NCBI GenBank assembly: GCA_902766585.1
Contig: CACXDV010000272.1
Span: 1-8,542 of the forward strand
Reading direction: 5' to 3'
Length of the DNA: 8,542 nucleotides
From: an uncultured Ruminococcus sp.
GTDB lineage: Bacteria > Bacillota > Clostridia > Oscillospirales > Acutalibacteraceae
The notes under the pieces: generated by a model
Seen by the model: the letters and a program-made list of their open reading frames with translations, nothing else
Database searches by the model: none
What the model was told of the DNA's origin: nothing
Program-made: the position numbers and the translations under genes
Part shown: one piece after another, positions 1 to 7,679 of the stretch
Numbering within the stretch: the stretch's first letter is position 1
Layout: each line of letters opens with the position of its first letter

Positions 1-54
1 AAGAGCCGCAGCACCAATAAGTGCAAGAGGTTTTGTGATGTGCTTAATTTTCAT
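1..54 (-). CDS. N-terminus of an exported protein, truncated by the window edge
   Basis: An ATG at 54-52 opens 18 codons that run off the left edge, translating to MKIKHITKPLALIGAAAL. This is a basic n-region followed by the start of a hydrophobic h-region, so I read it as a signal peptide or lipoprotein leader. The start is supported by a Shine-Dalgarno-like AAGGAAG about 9 bases upstream and by a good promoter at 97-125. The body of the protein, including any lipobox cysteine or catalytic domain, lies outside the window, so no function can be given. In some Clostridia the gene after mfd encodes a PrsA/SurA-type foldase; that would fit a secreted product but is only a guess from gene order. 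Confidence 0.75.
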   Translation of the reverse strand, partial: MKIKHITKPLALIGAAAL

Positions 55-96
55 TATATTTCTTCCTTTCAAATCGATATTCGGACATACACGTTT

Positions 97-125
97 ATTA
101 TACATCAAAAATTGCATGAAGTCCA
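97..125 (-). promoter_or_regulatory. Sigma-A-type promoter for the exported-protein gene
   Basis: Read on the minus strand, TGGACT (125-120, 4 of 6 matches to TTGACA) is followed after exactly 17 bases by a perfect TATAAT (102-97). Transcription would start near 90, giving a leader of about 36 bases to the ATG at 54. The site lies in the 108-base gap after mfd, so the left-edge gene probably has its own transcript in addition to any read-through from mfd. Confidence 0.7.
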
Positions 126-134
126 TATAAATTT

Positions 135-160
135 ATTAAAAAATAAGGCTGTTTTTTAAT
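135..160 (-). terminator. Weak AT-only stem-loop just after mfd
   Basis: A perfect 9-base inverted repeat (135-143 against 152-160, arms ATTAAAAAA and TTTTTTAAT on the minus strand) encloses an 8-base loop and starts 2 bases after the mfd stop codon. The position and the run of six T in the 3' arm suit an intrinsic terminator. The stem has no G-C pair, so it would be unstable. It may terminate weakly, or simply be AT-rich spacer. Confidence 0.3.
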
Positions 161-162
161 TT

Positions 163-3100
163 TTACCTCAGCTTCGTATCAAAAATAACGCTGACAGCTT
201 CTTCAACGCTTTCATTCGGCTCCATTTCAACACTGATATTCGGTATTTTTCCGACATCAAGATTTGCCCTGCGCTTGAGCTTCAACAGATGCTCCATTAT
301 ATCTGCGGCGCCCTCACAGCGTATTTCCTTAAAGTAAAGGAATACCTTCCTGTCACGCTGTCTTATAGCATTCACACCCAGACTTATAGCCTTGCTGCGG
401 ACAAGAGCAACATTTATAAGCGCTTCCACCTGTACAGGCATATCTCCGAAGCGGTCTATCATTTCATCTATAACATCACCCGCATCATCATTTGTTCGTA
501 TATCGGCTATTCTGCGGTACATTTCAAGCCTGTGCGTAAGGTTGCTTATATATTCCTCAGGTATATGGGCATCGACCTGAATATCAACATAGCAGTCCTT
601 TTCAATATCATCGTGCTTTTCGCCTTTGATTTCATTGACTGCCTCATTGAGCAGCTTCATATACATATCATAGCCGACATCAGTAAGATGACCGTGCTGA
701 CTTGCTCCGAGCATATCGCCCGCGCCTCTTATCTCAAGGTCTCTCAGCGCAATTTTGAAGCCTGAACCGAATTCGGTAAACTCCCTTATCGCGCTCAGTC
801 TTTTCTGAGATATCTCACTGAGATTCTTGTTCTTTGCAAAGGTGAAATAGGCGTATGCCCTTCTTGCAGAGCGTCCTACTCGTCCTCTGAGCTGATGAAG
901 CTGTGAAAGTCCCATTCTGTCGGCATTTTCGATTATCAGAGTATTTGCGTTCGGGATATCAACTCCCGTTTCGATTATGGTCGTGCTGACAAGGACATTT
1001 ATCTCCTGTTCAAGCATCTGTCTCCATACCTCCGAAAGCTCCGATTCACTCATCTGACCGTGACCAAAGGCGACCTTTGCCTCAGGAATTGCTTTAGCGA
1101 TAGAAGCAGCCTTATCCTCAATGCCGTCAACGCGGTTATAAAGATAGAATACCTGTCCTCCGCGGCGAAGCTCTCTGCGTATTGCCTCGTTTATCACCGC
1201 CTCATCATATTCAAGAACATAGGACTGTACAGGATGCCTGTCCTGCGGAGCCTCTTCAAGAGTTGACATATCCCTGATACCCGACATAGCCATATTCAGT
1301 GTACGCGGAATAGGGGTTGCCGAAAGAGTGAGTATATCAACATTCTTATAAAGCTCCTTGAAATTTTCCTTTTGCTCCACGCCGAAGCGCTGTTCCTCGT
1401 CGATTATCACCAGACCTATATCCCTGAATCTGATATCCTTCCTGATAAGGCTGTGGGTGCCGATAACCATATCAATATCCCCGCGCTCAAGCTTTTTGAG
1501 TATAGCTGCCTTTTCCGATGGCTTTCTGAATCTTGACAGCAGTTCGATATGGATAGGATATCCCTCAAAGCGTCTGAGTACAGTCTGATAATGCTGCCAT
1601 GCAAGGATAGTTGTAGGCACAAGAAAGGCGCACTGCTTTCCGTCGGTGACACATTTGAATGCAGCTCTCAGAGCTACCTCAGTTTTTCCGAAGCCGACAT
1701 CTCCGCAAAGCAGTCTGTCCATAGGAACAGGGCGCTCCATATCCTCCTTGATTTCGGTAATACAGCGCATCTGATCCTCTGTTTCATCATATTCAAATTT
1801 AGCCTCAAAATCATGCTGCCATTCGGTATCCCCCGAAAATGCATAGCCGGGCGCCTTCATTCTTTCGGAATACATTCTTATCATTTTTTCCGCGATATCC
1901 TTGACAGCCTTGCGGACGCGGTTTTTGGAGCGCTGCCAGTCATTTCCTCCGAGGCGCGAAAGACGAACTCCGCTGTCCTCCTTCGGACCGATATATTTTG
2001 ATATCATATCGAGCTGGTTCACGGGTACGAAAAGACTGTCCCCGCCCGCATATTTTATGATAATATAATCCTTTACAACATGGTGTATCTCCTTTTTCTG
2101 CACACCCTGAAAAATTCCTATGCCTTGAGTGGTATGAACAACATAGTCTCCTACCGAAAGGTCTGTAAGGCTGAAAATATTACCCTTTTTCTTTTTCTTC
2201 TTTTTGGTATCCCGTCTGATATCCGATACCCTCGAATGTGCTATAAGGCAAAATTTTGCAGCGGGGTATTCAAAGCTTGCGCTCAGACTTCCTTCCGAAA
2301 CATATATACCCTTTTCTCCGAGCTGAACATTATCCGCAAGCATTTTTACATCATAGCCCTTTTCGTTCAGGTCGTTATAGAGATTTTCGGTATTCTTTTT
2401 TGTACCTGCCATTACCACGCAAGTTTTGTCAGTACCGGCAATAAGGTCAAGATCCTCGCAAAGCAGGCTTACCGAACCGCTCCACAGTGAAAGCTGCTTT
2501 GCCGTGAAATTCACAAGCTCACGAAGTGGCAGTTCACAGCTTCCGCGGGTGAAATTATCAATGAAAACAGTATCTCTTTCCGAAATTGCACTAAGATGAT
2601 CCTGCCATTCACCCATAAAGGTGTCAAGTCCCTTGCAGAGAACACCCTCTTTTTTATAATCCCTGAGGTCCTCAGTCCACTGCTGTAAAATAACGCGCAC
2701 TCTGTCCTTCAGAACAGGCTGCTCTGAAACAAAAACAAGCTCCTTGTCGTTAAAATAATCATAAAGAGTCGCCGGTGTATCATAGATAAGGGAATAGTAT
2801 TTATCAAGAGAAGGCAGTCTGCCTTCCTGTCTCAGCGCCTCAGCCTCCCTGAACATTATTTCCTTTGCCTTGCCTGAATTTTTATCCCTGAGAGTGCCTG
2901 CCTTCTTTTCTATTTTATCCGCAAGCGCGGAGGGACTGTCAAACAGAAGCTCACTCGACGGGGTAATGATAAAGCCGTCTGTCTGCTGTGTACGTCTTTG
3001 TGTCTCAACATCAAATTCCGAAATGGTATCTATTTCATCACCCCAGAATTCTATGCGGTAAGGTACTTCAGCGGAGGGCATGAACAAATCAACGATTCCT

Positions 3101-3627
3101 CCCCTGACACTGAACTGACCGCTGCCCTCGACCTGTCCGGCTCTGACATATCCGCAGGCGGAAAGTACCGATATAAGACGTTCTATTGATATTTCCTCGC
3201 CCTGTCTGATATTTACGGTATTGGCTCTGAGCGCATCAGGCGGTACGGTATACTGGAGTGCGCCGTCCGCACAGGCGATAACCGCGTCACATTGACCATT
3301 CATATGGGCATAGAGGGCATCTATCCTCTTATGCACAAATTCCCCCGATACGCCCGTGACCTCACGGAAGGTGAAATCCCTTGACGGATAATATTTTACC
3401 CTCAATCCCATTTCGCTCAGGTCGGCGCAAAGCTTTGAAGCTTCACCCTCATCAGCTGCGATAACAAGAGCGCTCCTGTTCAGCCTTCTGCACATCGAAT
3501 AAATAAAATGCGCCTTATGTATTGTCGAAAGACCTGTCGCCATAACAGGAGTTGAGCCTCTTTTAACAGCAGCCTCAATAGTTCTGTATTCCTCTGTTCT
3601 GTTAAGAATATCGTCTAAAAATCTCAT
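163..3627 (-). CDS. mfd: Transcription-repair coupling factor Mfd
   Basis: This is the Mfd ATP-dependent DNA translocase (1154 aa, normal family length). It recognises RNA polymerase stalled at DNA damage, pushes it off and recruits UvrA for nucleotide excision repair. The N-terminal ~330 residues are the UvrB-like region. A lysine-rich linker (about 475-481) leads into the CarD-like RNA-polymerase-interaction domain, which begins around 483 (VGDYVVHTTQGIGIF). The helicase core shows Walker A GDVGFGKTE (642-650), DEEQ (743-746), LSATPIPR (768-775), STTIIETGVDIPNANT (881-896) and QLRGRVGR (912-919), followed by the C-terminal TRCF domain from about 1010. The start at 3627 is chosen because GGAG lies 5-6 bases upstream. 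A longer in-frame start at 3702 would translate through the hairpin at 3657-3692 and adds a non-homologous leader. It is the last gene of the run, 101 bases after pth. All key motifs are intact. Confidence 0.98.
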   Translation of the reverse strand: MRFLDDILNRTEEYRTIEAAVKRGSTPVMATGLSTIHKAHFIYSMCRRLNRSALVIAADEGEASKLCADLSEMGLRVKYYPSRDFTFREVTGVSGEFVHKRIDALYAHMNGQCDAVIACADGALQYTVPPDALRANTVNIRQGEEISIERLISVLSACGYVRAGQVEGSGQFSVRGGIVDLFMPSAEVPYRIEFWGDEIDTISEFDVETQRRTQQTDGFIITPSSELLFDSPSALADKIEKKAGTLRDKNSGKAKEIMFREAEALRQEGRLPSLDKYYSLIYDTPATLYDYFNDKELVFVSEQPVLKDRVRVILQQWTEDLRDYKKEGVLCKGLDTFMGEWQDHLSAISERDTVFIDNFTRGSCELPLRELVNFTAKQLSLWSGSVSLLCEDLDLIAGTDKTCVVMAGTKKNTENLYNDLNEKGYDVKMLADNVQLGEKGIYVSEGSLSASFEYPAAKFCLIAHSRVSDIRRDTKKKKKKKGNIFSLTDLSVGDYVVHTTQGIGIFQGVQKKEIHHVVKDYIIIKYAGGDSLFVPVNQLDMISKYIGPKEDSGVRLSRLGGNDWQRSKNRVRKAVKDIAEKMIRMYSERMKAPGYAFSGDTEWQHDFEAKFEYDETEDQMRCITEIKEDMERPVPMDRLLCGDVGFGKTEVALRAAFKCVTDGKQCAFLVPTTILAWQHYQTVLRRFEGYPIHIELLSRFRKPSEKAAILKKLERGDIDMVIGTHSLIRKDIRFRDIGLVIIDEEQRFGVEQKENFKELYKNVDILTLSATPIPRTLNMAMSGIRDMSTLEEAPQDRHPVQSYVLEYDEAVINEAIRRELRRGGQVFYLYNRVDGIEDKAASIAKAIPEAKVAFGHGQMSESELSEVWRQMLEQEINVLVSTTIIETGVDIPNANTLIIENADRMGLSQLHQLRGRVGRSARRAYAYFTFAKNKNLSEISQKRLSAIREFTEFGSGFKIALRDLEIRGAGDMLGASQHGHLTDVGYDMYMKLLNEAVNEIKGEKHDDIEKDCYVDIQVDAHIPEEYISNLTHRLEMYRRIADIRTNDDAGDVIDEMIDRFGDMPVQVEALINVALVRSKAISLGVNAIRQRDRKVFLYFKEIRCEGAADIMEHLLKLKRRANLDVGKIPNISVEMEPNESVEEAVSVIFDTKLR

Positions 3628-3656
3628 TTTCTCTCCTTTTTTCTGCAAATACCATA

Positions 3657-3692
3657 ACCGCAAAAGAAGGACAGTACCCCTTCTCTTGCGGT
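3657..3692 (-). other. Intercistronic RNA hairpin between pth and mfd
   Basis: The 14-base arms 3657-3670 and 3679-3692 surround an 8-base loop. In the minus-strand RNA (the mRNA sense) all 14 positions pair, one as G-U. In the plus-strand RNA the same position would be an A-C mismatch, so the structure fits the pth-mfd transcript better. It starts 36 bases after the pth stop and ends 29 bases before the mfd ATG. No U-tract follows it on the minus strand, so it is not a standard terminator there. An mRNA-processing site, 3'-end stabiliser or attenuator of mfd is more likely. The T-rich run (ATTTTT) follows it on the plus strand, where no gene reads toward it. Confidence 0.7.
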
Positions 3693-3728
3693 ATTTTTCC
3701 ATATTTTGTTAAGTTTTATGTACAGATA

Positions 3729-4325
3729 TCAGTTGTACAGGTTCATTGCCCTGTCGGTCTGTCCTGCAATTATCAGTTCTGCCGCATCGGCAGCCTTTTC
3801 CGCTGTTTCGGTAAGCAGCTTATATTCGTCCTCGCTGAACTTTGACAGTACCCAGTTGGCTAAATCCCATTTTTCAGGCTTATGACCGATACCAAGCTTT
3901 ATGCGCGGGAACTGGTCGCTGCCCGAAAGGTAAATTATATTCTTCATTCCGTTATGTCCGCCGTCGCTTCCCTTGCGGCGTATTCTCATTTTTCCGACAT
4001 CAAGGGAAATGTCATCAAAAATAATTATGACATTCTCCGGGGGGACTTTATAGAAATTCATTGCCTCTGTTACTGCCTGTCCTGACAGGTTCATATATGT
4101 TGAGGGCTTCATCAGCAGGACCTTTTTGTCTGCAATGGTACAGGTAGTGACAAGGGATTTGAATTTTATCCTGTCTATCCTCACGCCAAGCTTTTTTGCG
4201 ATAGCATCTGCTGCAGCAAAGCCGGCATTATGCCTTGTACCCTCATATTCTGTTCCGCTGTTGCCAAGTCCCACAATTATATGTGAAACGCTTGATGACA
4301 GCGCTTCCTTTTTCTTAAAAAACAT
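3729..4325 (-). CDS. pth: Peptidyl-tRNA hydrolase
   Basis: This is bacterial Pth (198 aa), which cleaves the ester bond of peptidyl-tRNAs that fall off the ribosome and so recycles tRNA; it is normally essential. Conserved residues are present and in order: Asn22 in GLGNSG, catalytic His32 in GTRHNAGF, Asn79 in MKPSTYMNLSG, Asp104 in FDDISLDVG, and His124-Asn125 in SDGGHNG. They correspond to N10, H20, N68, D93, H113 and N114 of the E. coli enzyme. A leader of about 12 residues (MFFKKKEALSSS) precedes the usual start of the fold. The ATG at 4325 is supported by GGAG 8 bases upstream, and no other Met lies before the conserved core. It begins 15 bases after the stop of the glycosyltransferase gene, so translational coupling is likely. 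Pairing with mfd downstream is common in Firmicutes. Confidence 0.97.
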   Translation of the reverse strand: MFFKKKEALSSSVSHIIVGLGNSGTEYEGTRHNAGFAAADAIAKKLGVRIDRIKFKSLVTTCTIADKKVLLMKPSTYMNLSGQAVTEAMNFYKVPPENVIIIFDDISLDVGKMRIRRKGSDGGHNGMKNIIYLSGSDQFPRIKLGIGHKPEKWDLANWVLSKFSEDEYKLLTETAEKAADAAELIIAGQTDRAMNLYN

Positions 4326-4340
4326 TTTCCTCTCTCCAGC

Positions 4341-6071
4341 CTAATTCATAAATACTATATAATAAAAGATGACCGAACTGAAGCTATACAGCACAGCGAC
4401 CGTACAGAGCATATATCCTGCCGTCCTTGCCGCTGCCGCAAGCCACTGTCTTTTACATTCAAACAAAAGCTGAACCGCCCTGCCGAAGAATAATGCTCCC
4501 TCTATGATAAGGGGTACGGCATAGCGTATATTCTCGGTGCATACTTGGGGGAATCCTATACAGAAAGCATAATATGAGATAAAGAATACGGCATACAGTA
4601 TGCCCGTAAAAAGCTTATACGGAGTCGGAAAGTCCTTGTCAGCTATCATTACATATATCATCGCAAAAAAACCGATAATTCCGACCGAAACGACCGAAAA
4701 GAACAGAAATCTGTCCCAGCCCGCCGTATCGCTGTAATACTTCACTGTATAAAGCTCATCGAAGGCGGAGGTCTTGAAAAGGGCTATCAGGGGATTGTAT
4801 TCGTTATATTTTCCTCCGTACATTTTAAACTGGTCGCCCATGCTTTCAAGCTGCGAGGGGTTAAAGTCAAATATGCGTTCAAGAACGGGTATGTCACCGA
4901 TATACTGGCTTGATTTTTCCGAAAGCCTCATCACATAGGTTATCGGCACATCATACATTACGAGATTCCGTATGCCCCACCATAGCCCAAGAACTGCGCT
5001 TACGGGTAAAAATGCCGCAAACTGCGGTATATATTTCTTATAATTCCTGATATCAGTAAAGAATACATAAATAAATATAAATGCTATTGCCGGCGCTGCC
5101 ATCCAGCCGGAAAGCTTTGCCATCATCGCACAGCCGATACTTACTGCTATGCACATTATCCTTCCGAAGCTTCTGCTTTTGTACCAGCAGAGTGTATTAT
5201 AGAGTGCGGCGAGCATCAGCGTGATACTGAGCATATCATTGTTTATACTGCCGGAAAGTATAAACAGGGTGGGGTTAAAGCACACTATTGCCATAGCTGT
5301 ACAAAGTCCTGTGCCGCTGAGACCGAGTCTGCGGAACAGCTTATAGCTCAATATCATCGTACAGCAGGAATAGAACAGCGTCAATATCTGCACATTCTCC
5401 CATACCATATCGAAGGGTACGCCGAAAAGGTTCTGAAGTCTTGCCCATGCCGCCGCTATAATGTGGTGAAGCGGGGGGTGATAGAACTGATATACATTTC
5501 TTACGTCAAAATCGGGCAGGTGAAGATTATATGAAATATAGGCTATATATCCGATATGCCCGTCAAGCTCTCCGACGCTTCCCGCGTCATGCTGATGATG
5601 AACGATATCATTTATCATTATATATGCGAATCTGATAACGAAGCCAAGCGCCAGCATAAGAAGAATGAATCTCTTTTCGTTCAATGTCCGGCTGAAAAGC
5701 ATATATATAAGCGCTGTGACTGAGGATACTATTGCCGTCATAAGTATCACCAGTGCAGGCTTTCCGCTTTGCGACACCAGATACCCGAAAATCATCCCAA
5801 AGACTGCCGACGAACCGCAAAGAATATATCTGAGCGTAATACGGCTTTGTCCATGTACCCGTTCTGAGATGAACACCGAGCCGATAATTCCTAAAAAAGT
5901 CAGTGCAGCAGCGGGAATCAAAACCGCAAAAGCCGAATGGTCACTTCCCATTTCAACGGGTGTGCAGAGAAGGCATATCACTGCTGATACAATAAAAGGG
6001 TGCTTCGTCAGAAAATTCATAAAATACAGCAGAAGCGGCGGATTATTTTGTTTTAATATCGGATTTTCCAT
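4341..6071 (-). CDS. Polytopic GT-C-fold glycosyltransferase, PMT/ArnT-like
   Basis: An integral membrane protein of 576 aa with about 13-14 hydrophobic segments, from about 26-38 through 550-574. The large loop after the fifth segment (about 154-203) carries HHQHDAGS (158-165), ELDGHIGY and YHPPLHH (197-203). Later landmarks are NNDML (277-281) and WWGIRN (near 363-369). Acidic residues in the first outer loop (Asp155, Asp162, Glu168, Asp170) suit the GT-C fold, where an Asp/Glu in this loop acts in catalysis. Such enzymes take sugars from polyprenyl-phosphate donors on the outer face. Donor and acceptor cannot be inferred. The ATG at 6071 is chosen for its AAGGAG about 9 bases upstream; it leaves a 25-base gap after the FAD gene. 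An in-frame ATG at 6146 would overlap that gene by 50 bases and adds a polar, non-membrane leader. It lies downstream of gtrA and the FAD gene, supporting a surface-glycan role. Confidence 0.85.
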   Translation of the reverse strand: MENPILKQNNPPLLLYFMNFLTKHPFIVSAVICLLCTPVEMGSDHSAFAVLIPAAALTFLGIIGSVFISERVHGQSRITLRYILCGSSAVFGMIFGYLVSQSGKPALVILMTAIVSSVTALIYMLFSRTLNEKRFILLMLALGFVIRFAYIMINDIVHHQHDAGSVGELDGHIGYIAYISYNLHLPDFDVRNVYQFYHPPLHHIIAAAWARLQNLFGVPFDMVWENVQILTLFYSCCTMILSYKLFRRLGLSGTGLCTAMAIVCFNPTLFILSGSINNDMLSITLMLAALYNTLCWYKSRSFGRIMCIAVSIGCAMMAKLSGWMAAPAIAFIFIYVFFTDIRNYKKYIPQFAAFLPVSAVLGLWWGIRNLVMYDVPITYVMRLSEKSSQYIGDIPVLERIFDFNPSQLESMGDQFKMYGGKYNEYNPLIALFKTSAFDELYTVKYYSDTAGWDRFLFFSVVSVGIIGFFAMIYVMIADKDFPTPYKLFTGILYAVFFISYYAFCIGFPQVCTENIRYAVPLIIEGALFFGRAVQLLFECKRQWLAAAARTAGYMLCTVAVLYSFSSVIFYYIVFMN

Positions 6072-6096
6072 ATCCTTCTGCTCCTTAAAGCTAAAA

Positions 6097-7653
6097 TCAT
6101 TTTGTTTCGTGATATTCCTTTTCGGTATTGACATTCCAGATATCATGCTTATCCGTGCTGCCCTGTTTTATAGCCTGAGCCGCCCTGATAGCAGTAAGCA
6201 TTGAATGGTCCATATTATTATATCTGTGCTGTCCGTTCCTTCCCACGCAGAAAAGGTTCTCATAGCCGTCAAGACAGCTTATTATCTCGTTCATATGGGC
6301 ATAGGTATCGAAGTATGCGGGATATGCCTTTTTCACTTTTTCACGATGGCTGTCTATAACATCCTCAGCCTTTATCACGCCCATTCCCTCAAGCTCGCTC
6401 ACTCCGAGCCTGATACATTCCTCATCTGAAAGGCTCCAGAAGTCATCGCCCTCGTCACAGAAAAATTCAAGTCCTATCCATACGGTATTTTCAGGATCCT
6501 TTACCATATAAGGCGACCAGTTGTTGAATATCTGTATTCTGCCGAGCTTAACACCCGGCTCCTGAACATATATCCAGCAGTCCGGAACGATATTTCCGAG
6601 AGTTTTAATATTCGTTTTGTTTTCGAGAGCAAGACGCTTCACAAGAAGTCCCACCGTCACGAAATCACGATAGGGAAGTCCCTCGGCATATTCTCTTATC
6701 TTATCATCGGGCTTATCTCCCGTCATACCGCCTATCAGATCCTTGACGGGCATGGAGGAAATAAAAATATCCCCGTCAATTTTCTTTTCTCCCTCCGGAG
6801 TATCGCATATCACCGAGGTGATCTTTCCTGTCTCACAGACAATGCTTCTGACCTTATGATCCTTGAGAATGACCGCACCCTTTTCCACGGCGCATTTTGC
6901 TGCTGTTTCCCATAGCTGTCCGGGACCGAATTTAGGATACCAGAACTGTTCTATCAAAGAGGTCTCTACCTCCTTGTTTTTCTTTTTTCCTCCGAAAGCC
7001 TTGGAGAACATATCCTTTATTACTGCACGGATAGACAGTCCCTTTACTCTCTGAGAACCCCAGTCGGCTGAAATATCCCGCGGGTGTCTGCCCCAGAGCT
7101 TTTCGGTATAGCCCTCGAAGAACATACTGTAGAGCTTTTTGCCGAAGCGGTTTATATAGAAATTTTCAAGCGAATCCTCAGGCTTTTTGAACATTGCGGA
7201 CTTCATATAGCTGAAGCCTGCCGACATAGTCGTTCCGAAGCCCATATTCTTTATTGTTGAAGCGGACATTGTCACAGGATAATCAAAAAATTTCTTCTTA
7301 TAGTAAATTCTTGATACTCTTGTTCTGACGAGCATAACCCTGTCCTCTTTTTCGGGATCGGGGCCTCCCTGTTCGAGAGGTTTTTCTCTGCCGAGGAGCT
7401 TATCGTCAAAGGACGGCTTGCCCTGTATCGGCATGAGGTCGCTCCACCATTTCATGACCTCATCGCTTTTGGAGAAAAAACGGTGTCCGCCTATATCCAT
7501 ACGGTTCCCGTTATAGCGGACTGTCTGAGATATTCCTCCTATTGCCTGTGATTCTTCAAGGAGGACTATTTCATAATCATTATTATCCTTTAAAAGCTCA
7601 TTTGCCGCGGTCAGACCTGCGGGGCCCGCACCGATTATTACAACCTTTTTCAT
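6097..7653 (-). CDS. FAD-dependent oxidoreductase, UGM/protoporphyrinogen-oxidase-like
   Basis: A 518-aa cytoplasmic flavoprotein. The N-terminus is a Rossmann dinucleotide-binding fold: VVIIGAGPAG (GxGxxG at 8-13), an acidic pair at 33-34 for the adenosine ribose, and GG at 39-40. It is followed by DIGGHRFFSK (53-62), the place where UDP-galactopyranose mutases and related amine-oxidase-fold enzymes carry their substrate-side GG-H-x-F motif. Other landmarks are EGYTEKLWG (180-188), a WYPKFGPGQLWE block (238-249) and a C-terminal FAD-contacting GRNGQHRYNNMDHSM (471-485). Proteins of this type are usually annotated only as NAD(P)/FAD-dependent oxidoreductase. The neighbouring GtrA and GT-C genes argue for a sugar or lipid-linked sugar substrate rather than haem synthesis. 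The start has AAGGA about 10-11 bases upstream and lies 26 bases after gtrA. The exact reaction is not known from sequence. Confidence 0.85.
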   Translation of the reverse strand: MKKVVIIGAGPAGLTAANELLKDNNDYEIVLLEESQAIGGISQTVRYNGNRMDIGGHRFFSKSDEVMKWWSDLMPIQGKPSFDDKLLGREKPLEQGGPDPEKEDRVMLVRTRVSRIYYKKKFFDYPVTMSASTIKNMGFGTTMSAGFSYMKSAMFKKPEDSLENFYINRFGKKLYSMFFEGYTEKLWGRHPRDISADWGSQRVKGLSIRAVIKDMFSKAFGGKKKNKEVETSLIEQFWYPKFGPGQLWETAAKCAVEKGAVILKDHKVRSIVCETGKITSVICDTPEGEKKIDGDIFISSMPVKDLIGGMTGDKPDDKIREYAEGLPYRDFVTVGLLVKRLALENKTNIKTLGNIVPDCWIYVQEPGVKLGRIQIFNNWSPYMVKDPENTVWIGLEFFCDEGDDFWSLSDEECIRLGVSELEGMGVIKAEDVIDSHREKVKKAYPAYFDTYAHMNEIISCLDGYENLFCVGRNGQHRYNNMDHSMLTAIRAAQAIKQGSTDKHDIWNVNTEKEYHETK

Positions 7654-7679
7654 ATATCCGTTATCCTTCCGGGTAAAAA

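Noticed and set aside
289..765. A 158-codon plus-strand frame opposite mfd
   Set aside because: It lies entirely antisense to well-supported mfd codons, has no recognisable domain and is explained by codon composition.
1549..2001. A 150-codon plus-strand frame opposite the mfd helicase core
   Set aside because: Antisense shadow of conserved motif-bearing coding sequence, with no supporting start signal or protein features.
3628..3702. An upstream in-frame start that would lengthen Mfd by 25 residues
   Set aside because: It has no good ribosome binding site, translates through the intercistronic hairpin and gives a leader unlike Mfd; the ATG at 3627 has a clear Shine-Dalgarno.
6072..6146. 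An upstream in-frame start for the glycosyltransferase
   Set aside because: It would overlap the FAD gene by 50 bases, and the ATG at 6071 has a strong AAGGAG site.
5665..6204. A 179-codon plus-strand frame opposite the glycosyltransferase and the FAD gene
   Set aside because: Antisense shadow spanning the ends of two real genes, without a ribosome binding site or known domain.
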